Shown: positions 1 through 5,023 of the stretch, one piece after another
Layout of the letters: each line of letters begins with the position of its first letter
Position numbering within the stretch: position 1 is the first letter of the stretch
Assembly: GCA_938082915.1 (NCBI GenBank)
Contig: CALKCG010000148.1
Location: forward strand, 1 to 5,149
Source: an uncultured archaeon
Lineage (GTDB): Archaea > Thermoproteota > CALKCG01 > B24
Length of the DNA stretch: 5,149 nt
Direction: 5' to 3'
The notes under the pieces: generated by a model
Database searches by the model: none
Told to the model about the DNA's origin: nothing
Seen by the model: only the letters and a program-made list of their open reading frames with translations
Program-made: the position numbers and the translations under genes

Positions 1-882
1 AGCCATCAGAGCTTTCTCCGCTCTTACAAAAATATATCCATGTGAAGCCCCTATGGCATATGCTGCTATTATTAAGCCCTCTAAAACTCTATGAGGGTCT
101 GCTTCAGCAAGCATTCTATTCATGAAAGCCCCAGGATCGCCCTCATCAGCGTTGCATATAACATATTTAGGTTCACCCTGAGCCTTTCTACATATATCCC
201 ATTTTAACCATGTTGGAAAACCAGCTCCTCCCCTTCCTCTTAAACCAGACCTCTTAATCTCTTCTATAATTTCACCGGGTGGTGATTTTAAAGCTCTACT
301 AAGGCCAAGGTAGCCACCATAGACGATATACTCTTCAATTGATTCAGGGTTTATAATGCCACAATTTCTAGTAACCCATTTCACTTGATACTTATAGAAG
401 TCTATCTCCTCTAAGAGAGGAACTTTAGTTTCGCCTCTAGCATTACCCGTTCTACTTCTAAGAGCAAAAGCATTGCTGACATCACCGCTTAAATATTCGT
501 CCAGAATTTTTCCGACATTTTCAGGGGCCACTTTACTGTAGATGACACTAGGTAATCCACTCTTACGTATTTCAACTAAGGGTTCGGCGTAGCATAAACC
601 CATACAGCCAACGGGGATGACAGAAACTTTTAACCCCCTCTGCTTAACTTCTTTCTTGATTGTGTGGTAAACTTCTCCAGCTCCAACGGCTAAACCGCAA
701 CTTCCCATTCCTACGGATATCTTTACTCCACCTTTACCCTCTTTTATCTCCAAAATTTTCTGTAGTCTTTTCTCCCTACATTTCTCGTCTTCATGGCATA
801 GTGGACCATTAACTCTACATACTATATAATTCTTACAAGGCTTTTCAATCGTATGAGTACAGTAATTACAGCACTTATCCAT
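1..882 (-). CDS. NuoF/HydB-like NADH-binding flavoprotein subunit (3' partial)
   Basis: This gene runs off the left edge; 294 residues are visible. The family oxidises or reduces NAD(P)H through FMN and passes electrons to Fe-S clusters in complex I, NAD(P)-linked hydrogenases and formate dehydrogenases. In order I see: a Cys-rich N-terminal segment (Cys 4, 5, 8, 16, 22, 29, 35); a thioredoxin-like ferredoxin domain (about 54-132) with Cys62, Cys93 and Cys97; and the start of the flavoprotein domain with RGRGGAGFPTWLKW (215-228) and CNADEGDPGAFMNR (243-256), the nucleotide/FMN-binding signatures. The EGDPG form and the fused ferredoxin domain resemble HydB/HndC more than complex I NuoF. The ATG at 882 has GGAG four bases upstream; an in-frame TTG at 909 is the alternative. 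It lies 61 bp behind the NuoE-like gene and is probably in the same operon. The family is clear. The partner catalytic subunit, and therefore the overall reaction, is not visible. Confidence 0.93.
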   Translation of the reverse strand, partial: MDKCCNYCTHTIEKPCKNYIVCRVNGPLCHEDEKCREKRLQKILEIKEGKGGVKISVGMGSCGLAVGAGEVYHTIKKEVKQRGLKVSVIPVGCMGLCYAEPLVEIRKSGLPSVIYSKVAPENVGKILDEYLSGDVSNAFALRSRTGNARGETKVPLLEEIDFYKYQVKWVTRNCGIINPESIEEYIVYGGYLGLSRALKSPPGEIIEEIKRSGLRGRGGAGFPTWLKWDICRKAQGEPKYVICNADEGDPGAFMNRMLAEADPHRVLEGLIIAAYAIGASHGYIFVRAEKALMA

Positions 883-943
883 TAAACTCCATCCATCGAT
901 GTCCTTCAATAGCTCTCGCCTCTACGAGTTTATGCTTTAAAAT

Positions 944-1555
944 TCACCTATATACTTCCATTCCATTATCCTTTCTTCCTCTGGCTGTAGCTCGATACTT
1001 GGAAACTATCTTACGGATCTTCTTAAAATCGACTTCACCGTATATTTCATCATTCACTTTAATAACTGGTGCTAGACTACAACATCCTAAACACCTGACT
1101 TTAAATACAGTAAAAAGCCTATCTCTAGAAGTATTTTCACCAGGGTTAATATTGAGCAAATTCAGTATGAAATTGTAGTTTTCAGAGTTGCCCTTAATAT
1201 GACATGCTGTGCCCATACAGACTTGTATTACATATTCACCAGGGAGCTCCATACTGAATTGATGGTAAAAAGTAGCAACACCATAAATGTTGCTTAGTGG
1301 TACTTTTAGATTATTTGAAACAAGTTCTAAGCTCCATCTTGGAAGGTAGCCTAATCTATTCTGAATTTTCTGTAGAATTAAAATCAGAGTTTTTCTAGAT
1401 CTACCATTACTCTCAATAACATTATCTATAATTTCCTCAATGGATTCTACGTCACTACCTCTGAACACTTGTTGCAAATCCTCATCCCCCTCTGTTCCGA
1501 TATCTTCTGTAGTCCTATTCGCTACGCCTATAGTTGTATCCTTAAGAAGTACCAT
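944..1555 (-). CDS. NuoE/HydC-like [2Fe-2S] thioredoxin-fold subunit
   Basis: This is the 24-kDa-type subunit that carries a [2Fe-2S] cluster and pairs with the NuoF-like flavoprotein encoded next. The helical N-terminal domain (about 36-100) contains LGYLPRW and the family's YGVATFYHQF (91-100). The thioredoxin-like domain has the ligand pattern Cys113-x4-Cys118 and Cys155-x3-Cys159, with an extra Cys158. The 203 residues from ATG 1555 exceed the usual 160 or so because of a 35-residue acidic leader that matches nothing in the family. That ATG has no Shine-Dalgarno and would overlap the upstream gene by 28 bp. An in-frame TTG at 1477 follows a GAGGGGGATGAGGAT run and would give 177 residues with no overlap, so it is a credible true start. 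The family call is secure; the start is not. Confidence 0.93.
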   Translation of the reverse strand: MVLLKDTTIGVANRTTEDIGTEGDEDLQQVFRGSDVESIEEIIDNVIESNGRSRKTLILILQKIQNRLGYLPRWSLELVSNNLKVPLSNIYGVATFYHQFSMELPGEYVIQVCMGTACHIKGNSENYNFILNLLNINPGENTSRDRLFTVFKVRCLGCCSLAPVIKVNDEIYGEVDFKKIRKIVSKYRATARGRKDNGMEVYR

Positions 1556-1968
1556 AGATGTTTGCAGAATTCTTCATACTGCTGTGGAGTAAATAGATGT
1601 TGAAGATCTTCCTCGAGATTTATCGGCTCGACTTCAGCAATCCACTCCTTTTCAGGGTTATTTTTTAAAATGGAGAAATTGTTCAAAACTTCCTCATTAA
1701 TCTTTTTAATTTTACCGGAAATTGGCGAAATCAATTCAAAAGCTATCTTTCTTGTCTTCACAATCCCCAAAGGCTCCATCCGTTTAACTTCAACCCCAAT
1801 TGGCTTCAATTCACAACAAATAGTGTCAGACCCATCTTTACTCAGTCCTCTAAAGCAATCACATATTTGTTGAGTTACTCCAATTCTAACAGTTTGTCCA
1901 TCAATAACCGTTACCCACATGAGGAAGGGCGTGTAAAGGATATCTGAAAGGTAAGCTTTCTTACTCAT
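1528..1968 (-). CDS. Glycine-cleavage-H-like (lipoyl-carrier) protein
   Basis: This 146-residue protein resembles GcvH or the lipoate-binding proteins (LbpA) of other redox systems. H proteins carry a lipoyl group on a lysine and shuttle it between active sites. The region DGQTVRIGVTQQICDCF (23-39) matches the first hammerhead strand pair. KIAFELISPISG (74-85) followed by KINEEV (89-94) matches the lipoyl loop, with Lys74 at the exact K-x6-S-P spacing of the modified lysine. The Trp109 region (NPEKEWIAEVEP) matches the C-terminal strand. The usual Glu three residues before the lysine is Lys71 here, and Cys36, Cys38, Cys51 and Cys52 are unusual. ATG 1968 has GGTGAT five bases upstream. As the first gene of an operon with NuoE- and NuoF-like subunits, and with no glycine-cleavage P or T gene in view, it is more likely a dedicated redox carrier than part of glycine cleavage. 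That role is inferred. Confidence 0.82.
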   Translation of the reverse strand: MSKKAYLSDILYTPFLMWVTVIDGQTVRIGVTQQICDCFRGLSKDGSDTICCELKPIGVEVKRMEPLGIVKTRKIAFELISPISGKIKKINEEVLNNFSILKNNPEKEWIAEVEPINLEEDLQHLFTPQQYEEFCKHLWYFLRIQL

Positions 1969-1973
1969 GAGAT

Positions 1974-1979
1974 ATCACC
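1974..1979 (-). promoter_or_regulatory. Shine-Dalgarno of the H-like gene
   Basis: On the minus strand this reads GGTGAT, complementary to the archaeal 16S rRNA 3' end. It sits five bases before the ATG at 1968. The same core precedes the thermosome and histone genes, so it serves as this genome's reference spacing. Confidence 0.75.
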
Positions 1980-2000
1980 CACCTATAACAAGCCATGAAC

Positions 2001-2010
2001 GTTTTTAAAG
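2001..2010 (-). promoter_or_regulatory. TATA-like box for the H-like/NuoE/NuoF operon
   Basis: The minus strand reads CTTTAAAAAC, a plausible archaeal TATA box. Transcription would start about 25 bp downstream, near 1980, giving a very short leader that still holds the Shine-Dalgarno. A second candidate, CTATAAAAG, reads from 2059 to 2051 beyond the palindrome. If that one is used, the palindrome would be at or just after the start site. No mapped start is available, so the choice is inference. Confidence 0.45.
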
Positions 2011-2053
2011 TTTTAGACAAGAAAACTTGTCTAAATTTTAGATAAGAAAACTT
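2011..2053. repeat. Tandem 18-bp direct repeat covering the operator
   Basis: TTTTAGACAAGAAAACTT (2011-2028) recurs as TTTTAGATAAGAAAACTT (2036-2053), with one mismatch in 18 and a 25-bp period. The first copy supplies the left arm and spacer of the perfect palindrome. The second copy has a degenerate right arm (6 of 10 bases match). This looks like a strong and a weak binding site for one regulator in tandem, although local duplication without function would give the same picture. Confidence 0.6.
2012..2035. promoter_or_regulatory. Perfect palindrome, probable operator
   Basis: TTTAGACAAG (2012-2021) and CTTGTCTAAA (2026-2035) are exact reverse complements around an AAAA spacer. The element lies directly upstream of the TATA-like box at 2001-2010 and between it and a second TATA-like sequence at 2051-2059. 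This is where an archaeal repressor or activator of the redox operon would bind. If transcribed from the outer box it would also form a 10-bp RNA hairpin with a UUUU loop. The regulator is unknown. The symmetry is directly visible; the function is inferred. Confidence 0.6.
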
Positions 2054-2059
2054 TTATAG

Positions 2060-2428
2060 TCGTACAATAACCGCCATTTTATTGAAGGATCAGCCTGTCC
2101 ATAAAGTACTTAGCAGAATTTCCATCAATCGGAAACTAGTAATGAGCAAAGCTCTAGTAAATTCCACGTACCATCAAGGGCTTTCCAGTAGTAAGTAAGA
2201 CAATCGGCAACAGATGTGCAAATTTCCATGTTTCGGTAAGTATCCGAAAATTGGGTGGGTCATGAAAATCCATAATGAAACAACTACCGTGGAAGAAAAT
2301 CCTTCGCTGTTTATAATCAAAAGCAACGGAGACAGAACGGCAATTCACTGAATTAAAGTCCATTGTTGTTGAGTTCTTATCACTTCTAGGCTGCTACAAG
2401 AACCTTAAGCTGTTTACTGTTGGAATAA
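2060..2428. other. Gene-poor intergenic stretch
   Basis: I find no convincing gene here. The stretch contains CAATAA/TTATTG arms (2065-2070 and 2079-2084); a hairpin TTTCGG/CCGAAA (2231-2236 and 2244-2249); a dispersed repeat AATTTCCAT-N3-TCGG (2117-2132 and 2221-2236); and CAATCGG-AAC-like copies (2126-2136 and 2201-2211). A weak reading frame is listed separately. None of these has a recognised role. Confidence 0.5.
2079..2363 (-). pseudogene. Possible decayed reading frame, unidentified
   Basis: A minus-strand frame opens at ATG 2363 and runs 69 codons to TAG at 2156-2154. The same frame then reads SFAHY, a second TAG (2138-2136), and 18 more sense codons (FPIDGNSAKYFMDRLILQ) to TAA at 2079. 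The protein matches no family I recognise. No Shine-Dalgarno precedes the ATG. The frame sits between a tRNA gene and an operon promoter, a place where element remnants occur. It may be a broken gene or simply a chance open frame; I lean to non-functional. Confidence 0.2.
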
Positions 2429-2503
2429 TGCTCCGGGCGGGATTTGAACCCGCGTCGGGAGGGTGAGAGCCTCCTATGCTTGACCTGGCTACACCACCGG
2501 AGC
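2429..2503 (-). tRNA. tRNA-Glu (anticodon CTC)
   Basis: This intron-less tRNA folds fully. The acceptor is GCTCCGG/CCGGAGC with discriminator A. T8 and G9 are followed by a D arm GTGT/GCAT. The anticodon stem GGAGG/CCTCC closes the loop CTCTCAC, giving anticodon CTC, which reads GAG (Glu). The variable loop is CGAC. The T arm is GCGGG-TTCAAAT-CCCGC. The terminal CCA is not encoded. The GCTCCGGTGGTGTAG opening is typical of archaeal tRNA-Glu. Confidence 0.96.
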
Positions 2504-2526
2504 ACTAAAGGAGGGTGATTTTTACA

Positions 2527-2534
2527 GTTTAAAG
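2527..2534 (-). promoter_or_regulatory. TATA-like box of tRNA-Glu
   Basis: The minus strand reads CTTTAAAC, centred about 27 bp before the tRNA 5' end. This is the standard archaeal TATA spacing, with transcription starting at or next to the mature end. A GGTAAA/TTTACC inverted repeat lies just upstream (2548-2565). Confidence 0.5.
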
Positions 2535-2623
2535 CTTAAATGCAGTAGGTAAATAAATTTTTACCTTTCAGCCTTATCAAAAGAGGTCTGAATGGAGTTA
2601 AGCAACGTTTAGAAATTTATCAT

Positions 2624-2673
2624 AAAAATATGTGTAGAGGTAAATTAAGATAAAAGATAATTTGCGATAAAAA
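2624..2673 (-). terminator. U-rich termination region behind the thermosome gene
   Basis: Downstream of the thermosome stop, the transcript would carry two U5 runs (plus-strand A5 at 2669-2673 and 2624-2628) in A+U-rich sequence, with no stable hairpin. Archaeal RNA polymerase can terminate at such U-tracts. The region separates the chaperonin from the tRNA's own promoter. Confidence 0.35.
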
Positions 2674-2689
2674 TTCTAGGTTGGAAATG

Positions 2690-4318
2690 TTAGTATTCTT
2701 CGCCGTAGCCCTTTTCCTCCTTCTTAGAGGGCGGCGGTTTCGCTGCGACTACAACGTCATCTATTCTAAGTATTGTTATGGCAGCTTCTACGGCTGATGC
2801 TATGCAATGCCTTTTAACCAGGTATGGTTCGAAAACTCTGAGCTCTGCCATATTCTCTATTTTACCCGCGAAAACGTTAACACCATATGGTATTCCATCA
2901 GGCTTATCGTGGGCAGCTCTTAAAGCGACAAGTATATCTACTGGGTCGTGTCCTCCGTTTTCTGCAAGCGTTTGCGGAATCACTTCCAACGCTTCGGCAA
3001 AAGCCTCTATAGCCAGCTGTTCTCTACCACCGACCTGCGCGGCATATCTACGTATTTCTTTAGCTAATTCTGCTTCTATAGCGCCACCACCGTAAACTAT
3101 CTTCGGCTCCTTAACAATATCCGCTACAACACATAGTGCATCGTGAATCCCTCTCTCTGCTTCGTCGACAACCCTTTCTAACCCGCCTCTGATTAAGATG
3201 GCTACGCTCTTTGGATTCTTGCAGCCTTCAACGAAAACCATTCTATCTTCACCTATCTTCCTCTCTTCAACAAGCTCCGCATATCCAATATCCTCAGCCC
3301 TCATATCCTCAAGATTCGTCACTATTCTAGCACCAGTAGCCCTCTCCAGCTTCTCCATATCCGACTTCTTGACCCTTCTAACAGCTAGTATTCCTTCTTT
3401 TGCCAGGAAGAACTGAGCAGTATCATCTATACCCTTCTGACAGAATACGACATTAGCTCCAGCGTCCTTAATCTTCTTAACCATGTCTCTAAGCATGTTT
3501 GTCTCCTCCTCCATAAATGCCTTCATCTGCTCTGGGTCTCTTATTCTAATTTCAGCACTTATCTCAGTCTTCTCTATTTCGAGTGGGCATGCCAGTAAAG
3601 CAATTCTAGCGTCTTCCACTCTTTTAGGCATACCTGGATGTACAACTTCCTTATCTATTATAAGCCCTTTTATAAGCTGTGTCTCGCTTATGCTTTTTCC
3701 AGGCTTCTTTATAACTTGAATATTGTCAACATCGGCTATAAGTTTTCCATCCCTCTCCTCAGTGATGCTTTTTACGGCTTTAACGGCTAAATCTGATAAA
3801 TAGTCTCTGAAGAATTTAATGCTTTTGCTCCGCATGGATGTTGAAGCAGTATCTCTTAGAGATGCTTCGTCTTCTATGCTGACTGGAACCGCCACTTTAT
3901 CTAAGACTTCCATTGCTTTTTCCAAAGCCTTCTTATAACCTGATGCTATGAGAGTTGGATGAATGTTTTTAGCCATAAGCTCCTCAGCCTTCTTAAGTAG
4001 CGCACCTGCCAAGATAACTGCAGATGTAGTACCATCTCCGACTTCTTTGTCCTGAGTTTTAGCTACGTTTACTAAGACCTTCCCAGCTGGATGTTGAACA
4101 TCTATTTCATCTAATATCTTAGCGCCGTCATTTGTTATCGTTATATCTCCTATCGTGTCTACAAGCATCTTATCCATACCTTTAGGCCCTAGGGTTGCCC
4201 TGACAACTTCCGCTATTACTTTAGCTGCCGCTATATTCTGCCTTTGCGCCTCTCTACCTCTCTGCCTAGTCGTCCCCTCTTTAAGAATTAAAACTGGCAT
4301 AGTCGTTACCTTACTCAT
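2690..4318 (-). CDS. Thermosome (group II chaperonin, TCP-1/cpn60) subunit
   Basis: This is a complete 542-residue subunit of the cytosolic double-ring ATP-dependent folding chaperonin. Visible signatures are ATLGPKGMDKML (41-52), ITNDGA (61-66), DVQHPAGK (73-80) and the nucleotide-pocket VGDGTTSA (93-100). The intermediate and apical domains follow. The C-terminal equatorial part contains VYGGGAIEAELA, GGHDPVDILVALR and ILRIDDVV. The tail is short and charged (KKEEKGYGEEY) and lacks the Gly-Met repeats of some thermosomes. I start it at ATG 4318 because AGGTGAT (4325-4331) lies six bases upstream. A longer frame from TTG 4336 would place the Shine-Dalgarno inside the coding region. The gene stands alone; a histone gene lies 131 bp upstream on the same strand. 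Confidence 0.98.
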   Translation of the reverse strand: MSKVTTMPVLILKEGTTRQRGREAQRQNIAAAKVIAEVVRATLGPKGMDKMLVDTIGDITITNDGAKILDEIDVQHPAGKVLVNVAKTQDKEVGDGTTSAVILAGALLKKAEELMAKNIHPTLIASGYKKALEKAMEVLDKVAVPVSIEDEASLRDTASTSMRSKSIKFFRDYLSDLAVKAVKSITEERDGKLIADVDNIQVIKKPGKSISETQLIKGLIIDKEVVHPGMPKRVEDARIALLACPLEIEKTEISAEIRIRDPEQMKAFMEEETNMLRDMVKKIKDAGANVVFCQKGIDDTAQFFLAKEGILAVRRVKKSDMEKLERATGARIVTNLEDMRAEDIGYAELVEERKIGEDRMVFVEGCKNPKSVAILIRGGLERVVDEAERGIHDALCVVADIVKEPKIVYGGGAIEAELAKEIRRYAAQVGGREQLAIEAFAEALEVIPQTLAENGGHDPVDILVALRAAHDKPDGIPYGVNVFAGKIENMAELRVFEPYLVKRHCIASAVEAAITILRIDDVVVAAKPPPSKKEEKGYGEEY

Positions 4319-4324
4319 AAAGTC

Positions 4325-4331
4325 ATCACCT
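4325..4331 (-). promoter_or_regulatory. Shine-Dalgarno of the thermosome gene, decides the start
   Basis: The minus strand reads AGGTGAT, six bases before ATG 4318. It lies downstream of the in-frame TTG at 4336, which argues against the six-residue-longer form. Confidence 0.8.
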
Positions 4332-4356
4332 CTCAAAAGATGAATTTCCTAAGCGT

Positions 4357-4373
4357 TTTTTCAAATAGAAAAA
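4357..4373. promoter_or_regulatory. Small inverted repeat upstream of the thermosome gene
   Basis: TTTTTC (4357-4362) and GAAAAA (4368-4373) are exact inverted arms around a 5-bp spacer, 39-55 bp before the thermosome ATG. That is promoter distance for a short-leader archaeal gene. It could be a heat-shock-related operator or only A+T-rich coincidence. No strong TATA box is evident beside it. Confidence 0.25.
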
Positions 4374-4436
4374 GTAACTCAAAAACTTTTCTCTCCTATA
4401 ATGCGTTTGACTCTTCTTTAAGTAAAATCTTCAGAA

Positions 4437-4449
4437 AATAAGTCTTATT
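4437..4449 (-). terminator. Possible terminator immediately after the histone stop
   Basis: The transcript would read AAUAAGACUUAUUUUC directly after the TAG. That is a 5-bp A/U stem with a 3-base loop running into a U4 tract. It is weak but correctly placed to separate histone from thermosome transcription. Confidence 0.3.
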
Positions 4450-4641
4450 CTATCCTGTCACTACTCTCTTAGCGGCTAACCTGATGTCTTCAGCTCTTAC
4501 AGTTCTACGACCTGCATGGCCAGCTAAAGTACAAGCTTCTCTGCCAATCTTTAATGCAACCTCCTCCAGCGTTCTTCTGAGCTCTTCAGCTGCTGTTTCA
4601 CTAACTCTTTCTGCACCGGCTTTCTTAAGTAAACGGTGCAT
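4450..4641 (-). CDS. Archaeal histone (HMf-like histone fold)
   Basis: This small DNA-packaging protein forms dimers and larger DNA-wrapping oligomers. From ATG 4641 it has 63 residues that cover the histone fold: RLLKKAGAERVSE (3-15), a long central helix, and HAGRRTVRAEDIRLA (42-56). The DNA-contacting Arg-Thr pair (Arg46-Thr47, HMf GRKT position) and the His42/Asp52 pair, equivalent to the HMf dimer-dimer contact, are kept. Cys37 is unusual. The coordinates use the first standard start, but this is probably too short. The upstream in-frame codons spell SDLQLAP, the usual archaeal histone N-terminus, and the only good Shine-Dalgarno (4675-4683) points to an ACG at 4671. The native protein may therefore span 4450-4671 (73 residues). 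The stop is TAG. The gene is divergent from S17e. Confidence 0.93.
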   Translation of the reverse strand: MHRLLKKAGAERVSETAAEELRRTLEEVALKIGREACTLAGHAGRRTVRAEDIRLAAKRVVTG

Positions 4642-4668
4642 AGGAGCGAGTTGTAAATCGGAATTAGT

Positions 4669-4683
4669 CGTTTAGATCACCCC
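4669..4683 (-). promoter_or_regulatory. Histone Shine-Dalgarno with putative ACG start
   Basis: The minus strand reads GGGGTGATC (4683-4675), then TAA, then ACG (4671-4669) in the histone frame. The Shine-Dalgarno match is better than any other in the window. Its spacing to ACG (4 after GGTGAT) is close to the spacings of 5 and 6 used by the H-like and thermosome genes. The in-frame TAA directly before ACG excludes any earlier start. Confidence 0.55.
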
Positions 4684-4720
4684 AATTCCTAAATAACGCG
4701 TTAATATTTAACTTTTTTGG

Positions 4721-4728
4721 CTTTTAAA
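4721..4728 (-). promoter_or_regulatory. TATA-like box of the histone gene
   Basis: The minus strand reads TTTAAAAG, about 50-57 bp before the putative ACG. Transcription would begin near 4698, leaving a short leader that contains the Shine-Dalgarno. An alternative A+T run, TTAAATATTAA, is closer. The assignment is tentative. Confidence 0.4.
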
Positions 4729-4765
4729 CTCTAAAAAATCGATATTCATACAATATTCTTTTTGG

Positions 4766-4790
4766 AAAAATATTTTAAGGGCTTTTAATC
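4766..4790 (+). promoter_or_regulatory. A+T-rich promoter region of S17e
   Basis: AAAAATATTTTAAGGGCTTTTAATC lies 18-42 bp before the S17e ATG. There is no Shine-Dalgarno between it and the ATG. A TATA box here would start transcription at or within a few bases of the ATG, which suits leaderless translation. Which A+T run binds TBP is not clear. Confidence 0.4.
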
Positions 4791-4807
4791 TATATTTTGT
4801 CCATCGC

Positions 4808-5023
4808 ATGGGCAAGATTAGACACGCCAGTATAAAGAGAATGGCTAAAACGCTTTTAGAAAACTATAGTGGAAAGTTTACCGTTGACTATGAAACCAAT
4901 AAGAAGATGGTGGAAGAACTTGTAAACGTTTCCTCGAAAAAACTTAGAAATCTATTGGCGGGCTACATTACGAACCTCGTAAAAATACAGACTAAGGGTT
5001 CTAATGTTGAGAGTAGTCGGTAA
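4808..5023 (+). CDS. rps17e: 30S ribosomal protein S17e
   Basis: This 71-residue small-subunit ribosomal protein is shared by archaea and eukaryotes and absent from bacteria. The opening MGKIRHASIKRMAKTLLE corresponds to the family's MGxVRxxxIKRxAxxLxE. It is followed by FTVDYETNKKMVEEL (24-38) and the conserved SKKLRNLLAGYITNLVK (43-59). The length is normal. The sequence before the ATG (TTGTCCATCGC) has no Shine-Dalgarno, so leaderless or short-leader initiation is likely. The last 23 bp, including the stop, overlap the end of a convergent gene. Confidence 0.97.
   Translation: MGKIRHASIKRMAKTLLENYSGKFTVDYETNKKMVEELVNVSSKKLRNLLAGYITNLVKIQTKGSNVESSR

Noticed and set aside
1670..1873. Plus-strand 67-codon frame inside the H-like gene
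   Set aside because: It is antisense to a gene with clear family motifs and has no Shine-Dalgarno or recognisable product.
2011..2053. CRISPR-like direct repeats
   Set aside because: There are only two 18-bp copies with a 7-bp gap, one carrying a mismatch, and no spacer-sized intervals; a tandem operator explains them better.
2136..2156. The two in-frame TAG codons read as pyrrolysine
   Set aside because: TAG ends the histone and H-like genes normally in this window, and the surrounding frame matches no pyrrolysine-containing family.
2117..2236. Dispersed repeat AATTTCCAT-N3-TCGG (2117-2132 and 2221-2236) as a mobile-element end
   Set aside because: The copies are short and imperfect, in direct orientation, with no transposase and no target duplication; it may be chance in A+T-rich DNA.
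2268..2352. Box C/D sRNA (near-match C box at the AATGA around 2274, CTGA at 2348)
   Set aside because: The C box is imperfect and the C-to-D distance is too long for an archaeal C/D sRNA; no internal C'/D' pair or terminal stem is visible.
4319..4336. Longer thermosome N-terminus from TTG 4336
   Set aside because: It would put the strong AGGTGAT Shine-Dalgarno inside the coding sequence; ATG 4318 is correctly spaced behind it.
2778..4343. Several plus-strand open frames (such as 2778-3095, 3198-3416, 3483-3719, 4155-4343)
   Set aside because: They lie antisense inside the thermosome gene, are low-complexity Ser/Ala/Ile-rich translations, and have no start signals; they are shadows of the real coding strand.
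4484..4675. Plus-strand 63-codon frame over the histone gene
   Set aside because: It is entirely antisense to the histone fold and is explained by its codon pattern.
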